Source of the DNA: Aselliscus stoliczkanus | Taxonomy: Eukaryota; Chordata; Mammalia; Chiroptera; Hipposideridae | DNA length: 64,000 nucleotides | Reading direction: 5' to 3' | Assembly (NCBI GenBank): GCA_033961575.1 | Contig: CM066736.1 | Location: 90,255,352 to 90,319,351 of the forward strand | Part shown: positions 11,901 to 23,305 of the stretch, piece after piece | How the letters are laid out: the number at the start of each line of letters is the position of its first letter | Numbering within the stretch: the stretch's first letter is position 1 | Program-made: the position numbers and the translations under genes | The notes under the pieces: generated by a model | Database searches by the model: none | What the model saw: the letters and a program-made list of their open reading frames with translations, nothing else | Told to the model about the DNA's origin: nothing

Positions 11901-12714
11901 TGAACTGTTTATTTTTGCAGTGAGAAAACTGAGTTCCAGTATGTTTAAATTGCCCATGGCTGCATCTTGGAACACTAATAACCAGTGAATGTGTTTTTGC
12001 CCATATTTAACCAGGAATTATATGGGGAGAACAACTGTGTGGGGGCAAGTTGGCCCCAGTAGGAACAAAATAAGATAAATGCCAGGGCATGTAAGGGGAC
12101 CCACTCTCCTCTCAAAGTCCTTCTCCCAAAAAGATCATATTAAACTTCAGAGGAGGCATCACCTCAGTAAGGTAGGAAATCTCTTCCTTGCAGACAGATC
12201 ATTCTTTAACACAGCTGGGTATAATGTATAAAGAAAACGGAAGGGGAAGATTGTCAATTCTAAATCTTTTTGTTTTAGTCTATTTCTGGAAGAGGAAAAA
12301 TGAAATCAATGTCCAGAATACCTTCCGAATTACTCTGCTCTCTTCTCTCTCCCTTCTCAACTTTTTTTTAGGTATTTTTACCTTTTATTTCCTCCCTTGT
12401 CTTCATGGAATCATGGCTTCTTAACCCTTGTTTGGGTGCAAAAGCTGACAGTATGGTGAAGTTGAAAGCCTAAGTCTACCATCCACAATGAATAGGCAGG
12501 TGGGGAACAGAGAGAGAGGAGCAGCGCCTGCTATGATCTAAGGTTTCCTACTGCATGTGCTGGGCATGCTGTTTCAGCAGCTCCTCAGGGCTTGTCAGAG
12601 ACTGAGAAGGTTAGTGCTCTTATGCATCTTACTCTCTTACAAACAAAGCAAAGCTACCTTTATCTCCATTTTCTATTTCCAATAGTTCCTCTATGAACAT
12701 CATGTGCTATTTCT

Positions 12715-13142
12715 TTTTTTAAAGATTTTATTGGGGAATTGGGGGAGGGGAACAGCATTAGGGAATTGAGGAAGGGGAACAGACAAGTTGCTGCCTTTTT
12801 TTCTTCAGTCTAGTTGTGAAGGACGTTGCTCCACTGGCCCATGTTAGTATTGTCATTGAGCTCTTCCCGGATGAGGCAGATCAGTCACCGGCTTCTGAAT
12901 GGTCACTCACCATGGCTATTGCCCACTCACGCTGGCTGCCGGCCACTCACTGTAGCCCATAGCCGCCCACTGCAGCAGGGGCTGCAGCCTACACCATCAC
13001 TGGAGCTCGCACAGTCCAGCTCCAGGTGGAGCTGTTGTTAGCTATAGAGGGCCGTGTCACTGGCCCTCATGTGTGGGATCTGAACTGGGGCTGCTGGCAT
13101 CCCAAAACCACCTCTTAACCATTGCACCACTCAGCCAACCTT
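12715..13142 (-). mobile_element. long tRNA-derived SINE (T+ form)
   Basis: This is a minus-oriented long copy. The tail end (rc of AATAAAATCTTT) is at about 12720-12733 and the head ends at 13142. The imperfect TSD is catgtgctatttctt (12700-12714) and catgtggtatttctt (13143-13157). Confidence 0.85.
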
Positions 13143-13344
13143 CATGTGGTATTTCTTAATCTTTTCAGTGCCATCTGATTTAGTTTCAGAATTAGAATTT
13201 GAGACACTATAAGACTGTAAGTTAAAATTAATAATTCAGGTTGACCAAAGGGACCAAAAGGTGTATCATAAATTTGTGTGGAAATATCTTATTGTCACAT
13301 GTATCTGAGAAAGAAAATGATAAAGATGTAATTGATTGAGCAGT

Positions 13345-16012
13345 TGGAGATCCAAGACAGTTGAGTAGATAAACACTGTGCCTATTCCTTTCATGAACAC
13401 ATTAAAATTACAACTAAATTATAGACCAATTAACCTGGAGAATCATCTGAAGACTAGCAGAACGGAAGTTTTATAACTAAGGATGTAAAGAAAAAGCCAC
13501 GTCAAGACTGGTGTGTGTGTTGGGGGGAGAGAGATGTAAAATGGGCTAGCCTCAAACCTCTGTGTGGCATTTGAGAATCAAAAGGGATATCTTGGCTGTG
13601 GAGGCTCCTCCCAAGTAGTGAGGGACCCCAGCTCCACACCAGGGTCTCCAACTGAGAGTACTGGTGCCAGGAACAGGGGGCCCCACAACATCTGGCTGTG
13701 AAATACCGTGGGGATTCCAAACATCCAGGTAGTTCCCAGCCTGTCACAGGCAGTGGGTGACCTGGGCCTTCACCAGAGCCCCTCCCAAGAGGTCTCAAAA
13801 CCAACAGACTTGGAGACTGGCTTCAGACCATAGCAGAGTACTGCTCAATTAGGCCCACAAATAGCACATAAAGGGCAGTCTCAACAGGCACCAGAGTCCA
13901 CTTGAGCAAATCCTCCTCATCTGGTAAGCCAGCTGCACAGCATCCTGTAAATTGTGGATGTGGTCAACCCCACAGCCAATCAACCTGAGGGTCAATCCCA
14001 CACAGTGACTTGCCAATAGCAATCAAGGTTGAAGTATAACAGAAGAAAACACACAACTCACACAAGAGACACTCCTGGAGAACCCAGAGCAGGGGACCAG
14101 GGAGACTGTGCCAGGACCCCACAGGGCATGCACTACATTAGGCCACCCAGCCAAGACTCAGAGATGTAGCAGATCTACATAGAAACAAACACAAAAAGGC
14201 AGTCAAAATGAGGAAACAAAGAAATACATCCCAATTGAAGAACAGAGAATAATCCAAAAAGGGAACAAAATGGAGGCAAGCAACCTACCAGGTATAGAGT
14301 TCATAACAATGGTTATAAGAATGCCCAAAGAGGGCCGGTCGAGTGGCATGGTGGTTAAGCACTGGCTTGGGAAGCCAGCAGCCCCGGTTTGGGTCCCACA
14401 TATGAGGGACACTGCCCTCAAAAAAAAAAAAAGTTACGTTTGGGCCAGCCGAGTGGCACCGTGGTTAAGCACTGGCTTAGGAAGCCAGCGGCCCTGGTTC
14501 GGGTCCCACATATGAGGGCCAGTGACACTGCCCTCAAGAAAAAAAACAAACAAACAAGAATGCCCAAAGGACTTAATGAGAACTTCATCAAATAGACAGC
14601 AAGCATAAAAAGGGACATAGAAACCATAAAAAAGAACTAGTCAGAAGTGAAGAATATAAAAATTGAAATGAAGAATGTACTAGAAGGAATCACCAGCAGG
14701 CTAGATAAAGCAGAGGATCAAGGCAGCCATTTGGAAGACAAGGTATTAGAAAACACTCAATCAGAAGAGCAAAAAGAAAAATGAATAAAAAATAGTTAGG
14801 ATAATTTAAAAGACCAAGCATAAAAATACATAAAAGGAGCCCCAGAAGGAGAAGAGAGAAAGCAAGGAACTGAAAACCTATTTGAAGAAATAATGACTGA
14901 AAGAATGGTAAAGGTTAAAGACAAAGAGAAAACCCTAAAAGCAGCAAGAGAAAAGCAACTAATAACTTGTAAGGGAGCTCCAATAAGATTGTCAACTGAT
15001 TTCTCAACAGAAACTTTGTAGGTCATAAAATATTGGCAGGATGTATTCAAGGTGATGAAAAGAAAATATTCTACCCAGCAAGGCTATCATTTAAGATCGA
15101 AGGACAGATAAAGGAGCTTCCCAGGCAAGAAATAGCCAAAGGAGTTCATCATCATCAAACCAGTATTACAATAAATGTTAGGGGGAATTCTCTAAGATGG
15201 AAAAAAAAATCAAAATTCTGAATAACAAGATGGCAATAGCTATATATCTATCAAAATTACTTTAAATGTAAATGGATTAAATGCTCTAATCAAAAGATGT
15301 AGGAAGGCTAAATGGATAAGAAAACAAAATCCTTACATATGCTGCCTACAGGAGACTCACTTCAGATTGAAAGACACACACAGATAGAAAGTAAAGAGAT
15401 GGGGAAAGGTATTTCATAGAAATGGAAACAAATAAACAAAAAAAGCTGGGGCAGCAATACTTGTACCAGACAAAGTATACTTTAAAACAAAGGCTACAAC
15501 AAAAGACAAAGGACACAGTAATCCCACTACTGGGTATTTATCTGAAGAAACCCAAAATGCTACTTCAAGGGGATGTGTGCATCCATATGTTCATTGCAGC
15601 ATTACTTACAATGGCCAAGACGTGGAGGTGGGTGTCTGTCAATGGACGAATGGATAAAGAGGAGGTGGTACATATATGCAATGGAATATTGATTGCTCAA
15701 TCATGAAAAGAAATGGGTTCTTGCCATCTGCCACGTCATGGATAGACCTGGAGGGTATTTTGCAGAGTGGAGTATGTTAAACTGAGAAAGACAGATGCAA
15801 TGTGATTTTGCTTATATGTGGAATCTAGATAACAAAATAAACAAATGAAACAGAATATAGTCACTAATATTGTAACAACTATATATGGTGTCAAAAGGGT
15901 ACAGTGATCACTTTTTAAGTTATATAGATGTCTAATCACCATGTTGCACACCTGAAACTACTACAATATTGTATGCTAAATGTAAATTAAAAATTAAAAA
16001 TATATTAAAAAG
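13345..16012 (+). mobile_element. L1 with most of ORF2 deleted
   Basis: The sense L1 order is: 5'UTR-like start (gtagataaacactgtgcc), ORF1 remnants (about 14640-15215, for example the reading YPARLSFKIEGQIKELPRQE), the start of ORF2 (about 15240-15480, where the CLQETHF region is readable), then an abrupt jump near 15490 to the ORF2 C-terminal part and the 3'UTR (cacacctgaaactac) with an A-rich end. About 3 kb of ORF2 is missing. It is interrupted by the SINE pair at 14331-14555 and has many stops. Confidence 0.7.
14331..14555 (+). mobile_element. pair of short SINEs inside one target duplication
   Basis: Two short SINEs lie head-to-tail (14333-14425 and 14442-14555), separated by an A run and gttacgttt. 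A single perfect TSD, aagaatgcccaaag, brackets the pair (14317-14330 and 14556-14569). Confidence 0.85.
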
Positions 16013-16565
16013 AAATTGTCATTTAGATCCATTCTAAATGTACATGAAAGAATAATTTAGAAACAGCACATCAGATATTTAATCATACTACAAAATCATA
16101 GTTAATTTTTTAAATGAAAATAAATATGATACTGGTGGACGAATCATCAAACAGAACAATGGAACATATGGAGAGCTCGGATATAGACCACTGTATCTAT
16201 GGGATCCTGAGTCATTGCAAGGATGACATCACAAAACAAAAGAATAAATTGATTAGTAGATGATATGCTTAAAAACCATTCACGACTTGAAAAAATGTGA
16301 AGCTGTATTTCTATCACCCTTCAAATACAGAAAAGAATTTCATGTAAAGCACATGCTTCAAAATTAAACTAAATTGACAACAAAATGTTAAGGGAAAAAT
16401 CTTTGTGTTTAAATATTAGGGAGAGAAATCTTCAATCAGTTCTCCAGATAAAAGGAATAAGAAGAAAATTAAGCGTTTCGGCTCAATTTAACATACACAG
16501 TTAATATACAGATTACAATGTAGAAAAACATTTTTAACATTTAAATACAATTAAAAAGAAATGTT

Positions 16566-16713
16566 CAGGTCAGGCTGAATGGCTCAGTTGGTTAAGAACT
16601 TGCTCAAGAGTGCCAGCTGAGCTCTGAGCAACAGCGGTTCGATGCCAGCCCAAGCTGAGTTGCTGTTGAGCTGCCAACAGGTGGCAGGATGGCTCAGCTA
16701 AAAAAAAAAAAAA
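16566..16713 (+). mobile_element. second tRNA-derived SINE family
   Basis: A tRNA-like head (atggctcagttggttaag, cagcggttcgatgcc) is followed by a short body with gctgccaacaggtggcagg and an A tail. It is clearly different from the main SINE family. The closest relative in the window is 40889-41026. Confidence 0.75.
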
Positions 16714-17837
16714 ATTTGAAATTTTTCATCAGATAGGACAAAAATTAAAAATTGAACAAGATATATGAATAAGTAATTCACACAAAGAAAAGAATAAGTT
16801 GCCTAGAAAATAATTAATGATTCTTAAATAAAGTAGTAATTAGATAAATACCAACTTTAAGAAGAAGTGATATTAGTTTGAACTCATAATGACAAAACAT
16901 TAGAAAGTTGGATAAAATCAAATGTTGAATAGGAAATGCTAATAGAAATATGAATTGTATATATAATTAGTGAAATCTGTGCCAATATTTACAAATTAAA
17001 TATTAATAAATTTTATGGCCAAGCAATGCCACCTATGTTTATATAACCCAGGCTATTTGGCTTCCTGTAAAAGAATGCCCTGAAAGATATTCATTTTGTT
17101 GATATTCATGTTGGTGAAAATGTGACACAACCTCACTGTCCATCACAAGGGAAAAGGTTAAGTAAAATATAATAAATGAATATTATTTTTGCAGCTGTGA
17201 GAAATAATCAACTGGATTTTCATGTAATAAATTGAGCGATATAGACAAACAAAAATGAGATTTTATAGGTAAATACAATTTGTGTAAATTAAAATACATA
17301 CGATCATTGTATATTTTACAAGAGTACATGAATAATGTTTAAGTATATCCCTCATAGAACAGGATAACAATGTAAGGGTAAAGGATAAAGGAGAAAATGG
17401 AATAAACCTGTTTTATTTTTTTGGAGTGGTGTTGATAATCTGTTATAAAGTGAAAAGTATAATGAACCCAACTCTGTGCTTGAGTTTCAAAATCATTGTC
17501 ACCATTGAAACAAAATATAAAAGGAAGTAGTAATCCAAACTATAGTTCTATTTGGGTATGGGAGTGAAAAAAGATACCTCTCTTGTTTGCTTAGCATCTG
17601 AACAAAATGAAAAACCTGTCAAATTTATAGAGAGAAACAACTGTTAATTCAAAGAGTGGTAACATCCGCCCTATTTCTGTTGTTGATTTCATAAGCCTCT
17701 ACTGCATTATTTGTTGCTAATTCTAATTGGGTTTTTGTCACCTATTACCCTATGCACTTTAACTGACAAACACCTGCTGTATGCCAGTGTGTCAGATATC
17801 AAATGCATTTACTGCCTCTCAATTCCAAACCCATTCT
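16714..17837. other. intergenic, weak old L1 similarity
   Basis: No gene was seen. Around 17040-17330 the text (catcacaagggaaaaggtta, atgagattttataggtaaat) weakly resembles an ancient sense-strand L1 3' region. Confidence 0.35.
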
Positions 17838-18811
17838 TTTTTCTTTTTGTCATTAAATTTATTGGGGTGACAACGGGTAGTAAAATTACATAGGTTTCAA
17901 GTGTACAATTCTATTATACATCATCTTTTTATTATTATTATTACTATAGGTGTACAAAACAATGCAATAGTTATTTTTTTCACCCCTTCCCCATCCCCTA
18001 CCCTCCCATCCCCGATATCATACATATCTATTACAATTCCATTGACTCTATCCCCACATTATATTCCACATCCCATGACTATATATGTGTTAAATTATAG
18101 TCAACATCTAATATTATTCAGCGGCAGCTTCAGATGTATAGTGTAGTAGTAAGGCCACTACACCGTCTATGAAGTAGTCTCCCTGACAAGACATGAGTCC
18201 TTCTGATTCCCTAAAAACATATTTACAACCTTTTTTATTATATCCCCTAAACTGTCTCTTTTGTCTCTCTGGTAGTATTGTAGTTATCAGTTTGTGTTGC
18301 CTCGTCCCTTCCCCTTCTCCCTCATGCCCATCCCCGTCCTATCTAGCCCTCATCAGTTTTTCCTTTGAGTCTCTAAGACTATTTCTGTTTACATTGCTCG
18401 TTTATTCGGTTCTTTAGATTCCACATGTATGTGACATCATATGGTATTTCTCTTTCTCCGACTGACTTATTTCACTTAACATAATGTTCCCTAGGTCTAT
18501 CCATATTGTTGCAAATGGTACGATTTCATTCCTCTTTATAGCTGCGTAATACTCCATTGTATAAATGTACCACAGTTTCTCAATCCAGTCATCTACCGAT
18601 GGGCATTTCGATTGTTTCCAAGTCTTGGCTATTGTAAATAGCACTGCAATGAACATAGGGGTGCAAGAATTTACACTGGGATAAAGATAGTCTATTTAAT
18701 AAATGATGCTGGGAAAATTGGACTGACACATGCAAAAAAATGAAGCTGGACCACCTCCTTACACCATATACAAGAACAAATTCAGAATGGATTAAAGACT
18801 TAAATGTAAGA
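17838..18811 (-). mobile_element. 5'-inverted L1 with an extra 3' segment
   Basis: Minus-strand L1 sequence runs from the ORF2 C-terminus (18656 to 18414, containing WYIYTMEYYAAIKRNE) through the 3'UTR to about 17925. The next part, 18665 to about 18811, is ORF2 sequence in the opposite (plus) direction and matches the reverse complement of 32640-32790 in the full-length L1. This is the twin-priming inversion structure. Beyond the (ATT)n end of the 3'UTR, 17838-17925 carries the 3' end of an older L1 type. A perfect 14 bp TSD, ccaaacccattctt (17824-17837 and 18812-18825), encloses the whole unit. Confidence 0.85.
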
Positions 18812-18829
18812 CCAAACCCATTCTTAACT

Positions 18830-19040
18830 GCCTACTCTATGATAGTGGAGATAAACTTGAAAATTCTTTCTCAATTAACACAATATTATGTTTTGTCAGT
18901 AGAGTGTGCTAGAGAGGCACTAGAGGAAGAAGGGAATAATCTTCCTAGTTCTCTAGGCAGGATTCTGAGATAATCTGTCCCTACAGCACCAGACTATGGC
19001 GAGGAGCCCAGCTTCTGCAGTGCGAGCTTCTAGCAGCACA
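18830..19040. other. no feature seen
   Basis: A transition between the L1 and the repeated segment. Nothing was recognised. Confidence 0.4.
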
Positions 19041-19330
19041 CACGGCTTTGCAGTGGAGTGTTTTGGTGTAGCACCTCCTGTGAATGGCTCCCTTTTATAT
19101 CCACTTGGGTAGTTTTGCAGTACAGTGTTTTTCTTCTGGAATTTTCCTGTGAATCACTTCTCTTACACCCTCGAGCAGTTTCATAGGAAGATCTGAGGTT
19201 GAGTTCCCTCACCTGGGTAGTTTCCGCTGGCACTTCAGGGAGCAGATTCTCAATAAATGCTGCTGACATAGCACTTTGCAATAGATGGCATTTCATGCAT
19301 CTCCCCTCGGGCAGCTTTGCAGCCTCAAAA
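19040..19330 (+). repeat. imperfect tandem repeat or LTR-like segment
   Basis: A motif of the form gggtag/gggcag followed by tttgcag or ttt recurs with starts near 19047, 19114, 19179, 19221 and 19315. Between copies are variants of cctgtgaat and of a pyrimidine-rich stretch. Unit spacing is 42 to 94 bases. The base composition is richer in G+C than the neighbours. It could be a decayed minisatellite or an ERV LTR with internal repeats. Confidence 0.4.
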
Positions 19331-19456
19331 ATTGTTCCACCTTCTGTTGAGTCTTGGTCATGGTCTCTCTCTCAAGAGTTTTGGGTATCAGTCCCAGGAG
19401 GAAGACCTCTCCCAGATTGTCCCTCAACCAATTGTTCTACTCAGAACTACTACATA

Positions 19457-19918
19457 AGTGGGCCAGCAAAGTGGTGTGTTGGTTAGGGGCTGGTTTGGGA
19501 CGCCAGCTCTGAGCAATGGGGCCCCGGTTCGGATCCCACATATGAGGGCCAGTGACACTGCCCTCCATGGCTAAGATGATGAGCAACAGCTTCACCTGGA
19601 GCTGGGCTGCTGTGAGTCCCTGGGGTGGCACAGCTGCAGCCCCTGCTGCAGTGGGCTGCCATAGGCCACAGTGAGTGGCTGGCAGCCAGTGTGAGCTGTT
19701 AAGAGCCGCCGTGAGTGACCATTCAGAGACCGGCGACCGATCTGCCTCAGCCAGGAAGAGCATAATGACGATACCAACATGGGCCAGTGAAGCAACGGCC
19801 TCCACAACTAGATTGAAGAACAAAAGGACAGCAACTTGTCTGTTCCCCTTCCCCAATTCCCCAATGCTGTTCCCCGCCCAATTCCCCAATAAAATCTTTA
19901 AAAGGAAAAAAAAAAAAA
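19457..19918 (+). mobile_element. long tRNA-derived SINE (T+ form)
   Basis: This is a complete plus-oriented long copy with head, body, AATAAAATCTTT and A tail. The perfect TSD agaactactacata is at 19443-19456 and 19919-19932. Confidence 0.9.
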
Positions 19919-19932
19919 GAACTACTACATAG

Positions 19933-21855
19933 GGGCAGTGACTATTCCCTATGTCTTTTATTCTTATATTCTTAAAGTCGTCTTTACTCTTTATTGACTA
20001 TTTCTATTTCTTCAATCTCCAGGTATAGTTAACAATTACTTATAATTAAATTTCTATTTTCAAGTCATTGTGTGGTTTAATGTACACATTCCTGGTTAGG
20101 AAGTGACTGATACATTACTTGGATCCTGACTGATACACTTAGCTGAGGCTGTTCAATGATGAACAAATCACAGATTCTTGAATATAAGAGGTTGGGGGGC
20201 ATGGATGGTACTAGCCAAGGAATATTATTTCTGGCTATGAATTTTCTCTTTGAGACAAATCTTTCAGGCATTATCATCAATATTATTAATAACATCACTG
20301 TACCTTTATTATTCATAATAATTATAACAAAAACACTATTTAGATTACATTGCTATGCCATGTGTCAGGTATTGTGAAGTGTCAGATATTGCAATAAATG
20401 TTTTTGTACACTTTATCTCATTTAATCCTTATAGTCACACCATAGGAAAGATATATACCATTTTGGGTATTTTAGGTAAGAAAAACAAGATTCAGAAAAC
20501 ATAAGTGATTTCCATAAGGTCAGAGCTCATAAGAGGTAATGTTGTTTTCAATACAGGCTGTCTAATTTCAAAGCTTATGTTTTAAACTGTTATACTATCC
20601 CACCTCACTTGTCAGTTCTCAGTACAAGCATCTCTTATGCATAATGGTTAGATTATATTCTCTCACTTACGGATTTTAAATTTTAAATATATCCACCATA
20701 GTGTTCACCAAAATTCATAATCATATTCTATCCTACCTATCCTATCCCCTTGCAAGCAATTTTGCTTCAATTGTCTGTTCTAAATACTTACTTGAAATTC
20801 TCAGAATACGAAATACATAACTGCATTCCTCAGTGATTTGGCGTATACTAATCTCCCTTTCTGGTTTTTTTTCTTCTTCTTCTTCTTCTTTTTTCTTCTC
20901 TTTCTGATAAATATCTACTCATCCTTATTATTCACTTCATGTTAAGGACTTCATCCTCTGATCTCATAAACTCATGTACACACTCATTTATACTCATTTG
21001 GATGCCTTACTTTCAGAATCTTCCTAACTAGATTCAGAACTGGGGTTTAGGAGGAGACAAGAACCACTCCAAGTTGATGTTTTACTTCCAGAATGTAGCA
21101 TCCACATAAGTGGCTATTAATTTAGGATATAAAATTAGGGAGTGCTGCTGATGGCAACACTATGCTAATGACTACACAGGCAGAGAAACCATCAGAGGCA
21201 GGGTAAGAAAGAGAACAGACCTCAGGACACTTTCTGGACATGAATGTAAAACATCCTGAGGAGAATGGGATTCTTTTGGTGTAAGCCCATAACAGGGTTT
21301 CAAGACAGCCATGAATGCCAAGCCACAAAACAGCCTTCGGGCCTATATTTTTCATAATAGTAGCAGCCCCCTCCTTCTAAACATAGTCTAAAAGGCTCAA
21401 GGGAAGAGGCAGTGAAACTAGCTTCACCTGCTTTCCTTCTGACCCTCTATAAGATGACAGAGTAATTGGGGAGGAGCAATGGGGACCGCAAAATTCATAA
21501 GGAAAACATTAGTGGAATAGGGGTATCTTTAGGCAAAAGAACTTAGTGGATATAGGGCTGTGAGGTTCTGGACAACTGAGGAGAGAGAAGACATTTATAA
21601 GGCTAAACAGAATAATTGATTTAAATAAAACATAGCAAAAATATAACCTCTAAATGAACCCTTTTCCGTGAATAGGCAGCAGGGTCTACTTCCCACTTAT
21701 ATTAACTATGGAGTCTAAGACATAGATATATTTTCCTGAAGACTGCCCTAGCCTCTCATTTCTTTATGTCTTAAAAGCCTTGCCCTCTCATGTGCCCACC
21801 TGAGTAAGAGACACAGAAATGATTTTAAAACACCAGTGCAATGGAAATAAATGCT
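19933..21855. other. 3' flank of HBB, no gene seen
   Basis: No gene was recognised. A (TTC)n tract lies near 20871-20900. The rest is unassigned intergenic sequence. Confidence 0.5.
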
Positions 21856-21856
21856 C

Positions 21857-21862
21857 TTTATT
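21857..21862 (-). terminator. HBB: HBB poly(A) signal
   Basis: AATAAA on the minus strand lies 99 bases past the stop codon, a normal spacing for an adult beta-globin 3'UTR. Confidence 0.85.
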
Positions 21863-21960
21863 AGGCAGGGACCAGATACCCAAGACCCTTCAAAAACTTC
21901 TCATGTTCAGTTGTTGGGCTCTGGGAAAAAGGGGCCCTTCCTGGAAAGCAGGAAGGAAGA

Positions 21961-23146
21961 TTAGTGGTACTTGTGAGCCAGGGCAGTGGCCACACCAGCC
22001 ACCACCTTCTGGTAGGCAGCCTGCACCTGCGGGGTGAAATCCTTGCCAAAGTTGCGGGCCAGCACACATACCAGCACATTGCCCAGGAGCTGTGAGGGAG
22101 AGACAAGAGGCACGGTCATGATTAGCAGCCAGGCCCAGCTTGGATCAGAATACGCCAACATCATCCCAAGCTGTGCCCCTAGAATTTAAGCAGAAAAGTA
22201 GCTGGACCTTAGATATTACTGTTGATGCAAATCCACTCATATCAGCCTGAATTTTCACTTAGTAACATTGCTCGCTTTCTGCCTTAATCCAGAACTTAAC
22301 TTATCACTGTTATTCTTTAGGACCATGCCAAGAAGCAGTGACACCTTTTATCCTCTTTGCTTTGGAAAGAAGAGATAAGAGGAAGTATTAGACCATTTTA
22401 GGTAGATTAAAAGAAAAATGGTTTAAATTAAACACTCAAAATAAAATGTTCACTTAAAAAATAAAGAAGAGACATTGCAGAGAACAAAAAGAGAAAAACA
22501 AGGATGAATAAGAGGAAACAATGGTTGTGAGCAAAGAGAGCAGAATGAGCTACAGGGCCCTGCAGAGTCCAGAGTGATGGAACCAGAGAACCTGGTGCCC
22601 ATTCGAAACTGCATCCTGACATCTATGCCCTCGTGCCATGGCATGAGCGTGACTATAAAAAGAAAGAACCAGGTGAACATCGAGGGCCCCAGAGACTCAC
22701 CCTGAAGTTCTCAGGATCCACGTGCAGTTTGTCACAGTGCAGCTCACTCAGCTTAGCAAAGGTGCCCTTGAGGTTGTCAAGGTTCTGTATACCCTGACTG
22801 AAGGAGTCCAGCACTTTCTTGCCATGGGCCTTCACCTTAGCGTTGCCCATAACAGCAGAAGCAGAGGACAGGTCGCCGAAGGAGTCGAAGAACCTCTGAG
22901 TCCAGGGGTAGACCACCAGCAGCCTAAGGGGTGAACACACACAGAGAATGGCAGGAGTCAGTGCCTGGCAGAAACCCAGGGGGCCACTCTGTCCCCACAC
23001 ACCCAGCTGCCATACACTCTTCTTACAAGCCTGCTTCGTAACCTAGATACCAACCTGCCCAGGGCCTCACCACCAACATCTTCCACGTTCACCTTGCCCC
23101 ACAGGCCGGTGACGACACCCTTCTCTTCACCACTCAGATGCACCAT
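21961..23146 (-). CDS. HBB: adult beta-globin (HBB), three exons
   Basis: The beta chain of adult haemoglobin, an oxygen carrier in red cells that pairs with alpha chains as a tetramer. Coding exons are 23055-23146 (92 bp), 22701-22923 (223 bp) and 21961-22089 (129 bp, stop TAA), giving 147 codons, the exact family length. Introns of 131 and 611 bp have GT/AG ends and the usual globin phases. The start ATG sits in the context gacatcATGg, and the following VHLSGEEK matches the family. The distal His ([10 protein letters not shown]), the proximal His with the adjacent Cys ([10 protein letters not shown]), and the BPG-site residues His2, Lys82 and His143 are present. It is the most 3' gene of the cluster with a full adult promoter, hence the beta call. 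Its protein is identical to that of the gene at 28207-29729, and exons 1 and 2 differ by one silent base. Confidence 0.97.
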
Positions 23147-23197
23147 GATGTCTGTTTGTGTGATTGCTAATGAACACGGTTGTGTCAGAAGCAAGTG

Positions 23198-23305
23198 TAA
23201 GCAGCAGCTGGCTCTGCTTTTCCTTTTATGCCCAGCCCTGGTCCCTGCCCTCCCTGCCCCTGTGAGCAGATTGGCCCAGGCCAGGGTGTGGCTTTGCAGG
23301 GTGAG
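23198..23305 (-). promoter_or_regulatory. HBB: HBB promoter (TATA, CCAAT, CACCC)
   Basis: On the minus strand: a probable cap site near 23198 (ACACTTGCTTCTGACAC, matching the conserved beta cap region), TATA-type CATAAAAGG at 23222-23230, CCAAT at 23270-23274, a proximal CCACACCC box at about 23284-23291 and a second CACCC at about 23297-23305. In mammals the CACCC boxes bind KLF1 and drive adult erythroid expression. Confidence 0.85.

Noticed and set aside
23147..23194. In-frame N-terminal extension of HBB and HBD
   Set aside because: It would need a TTG start in the 5'UTR; the first ATG is the normal globin start.
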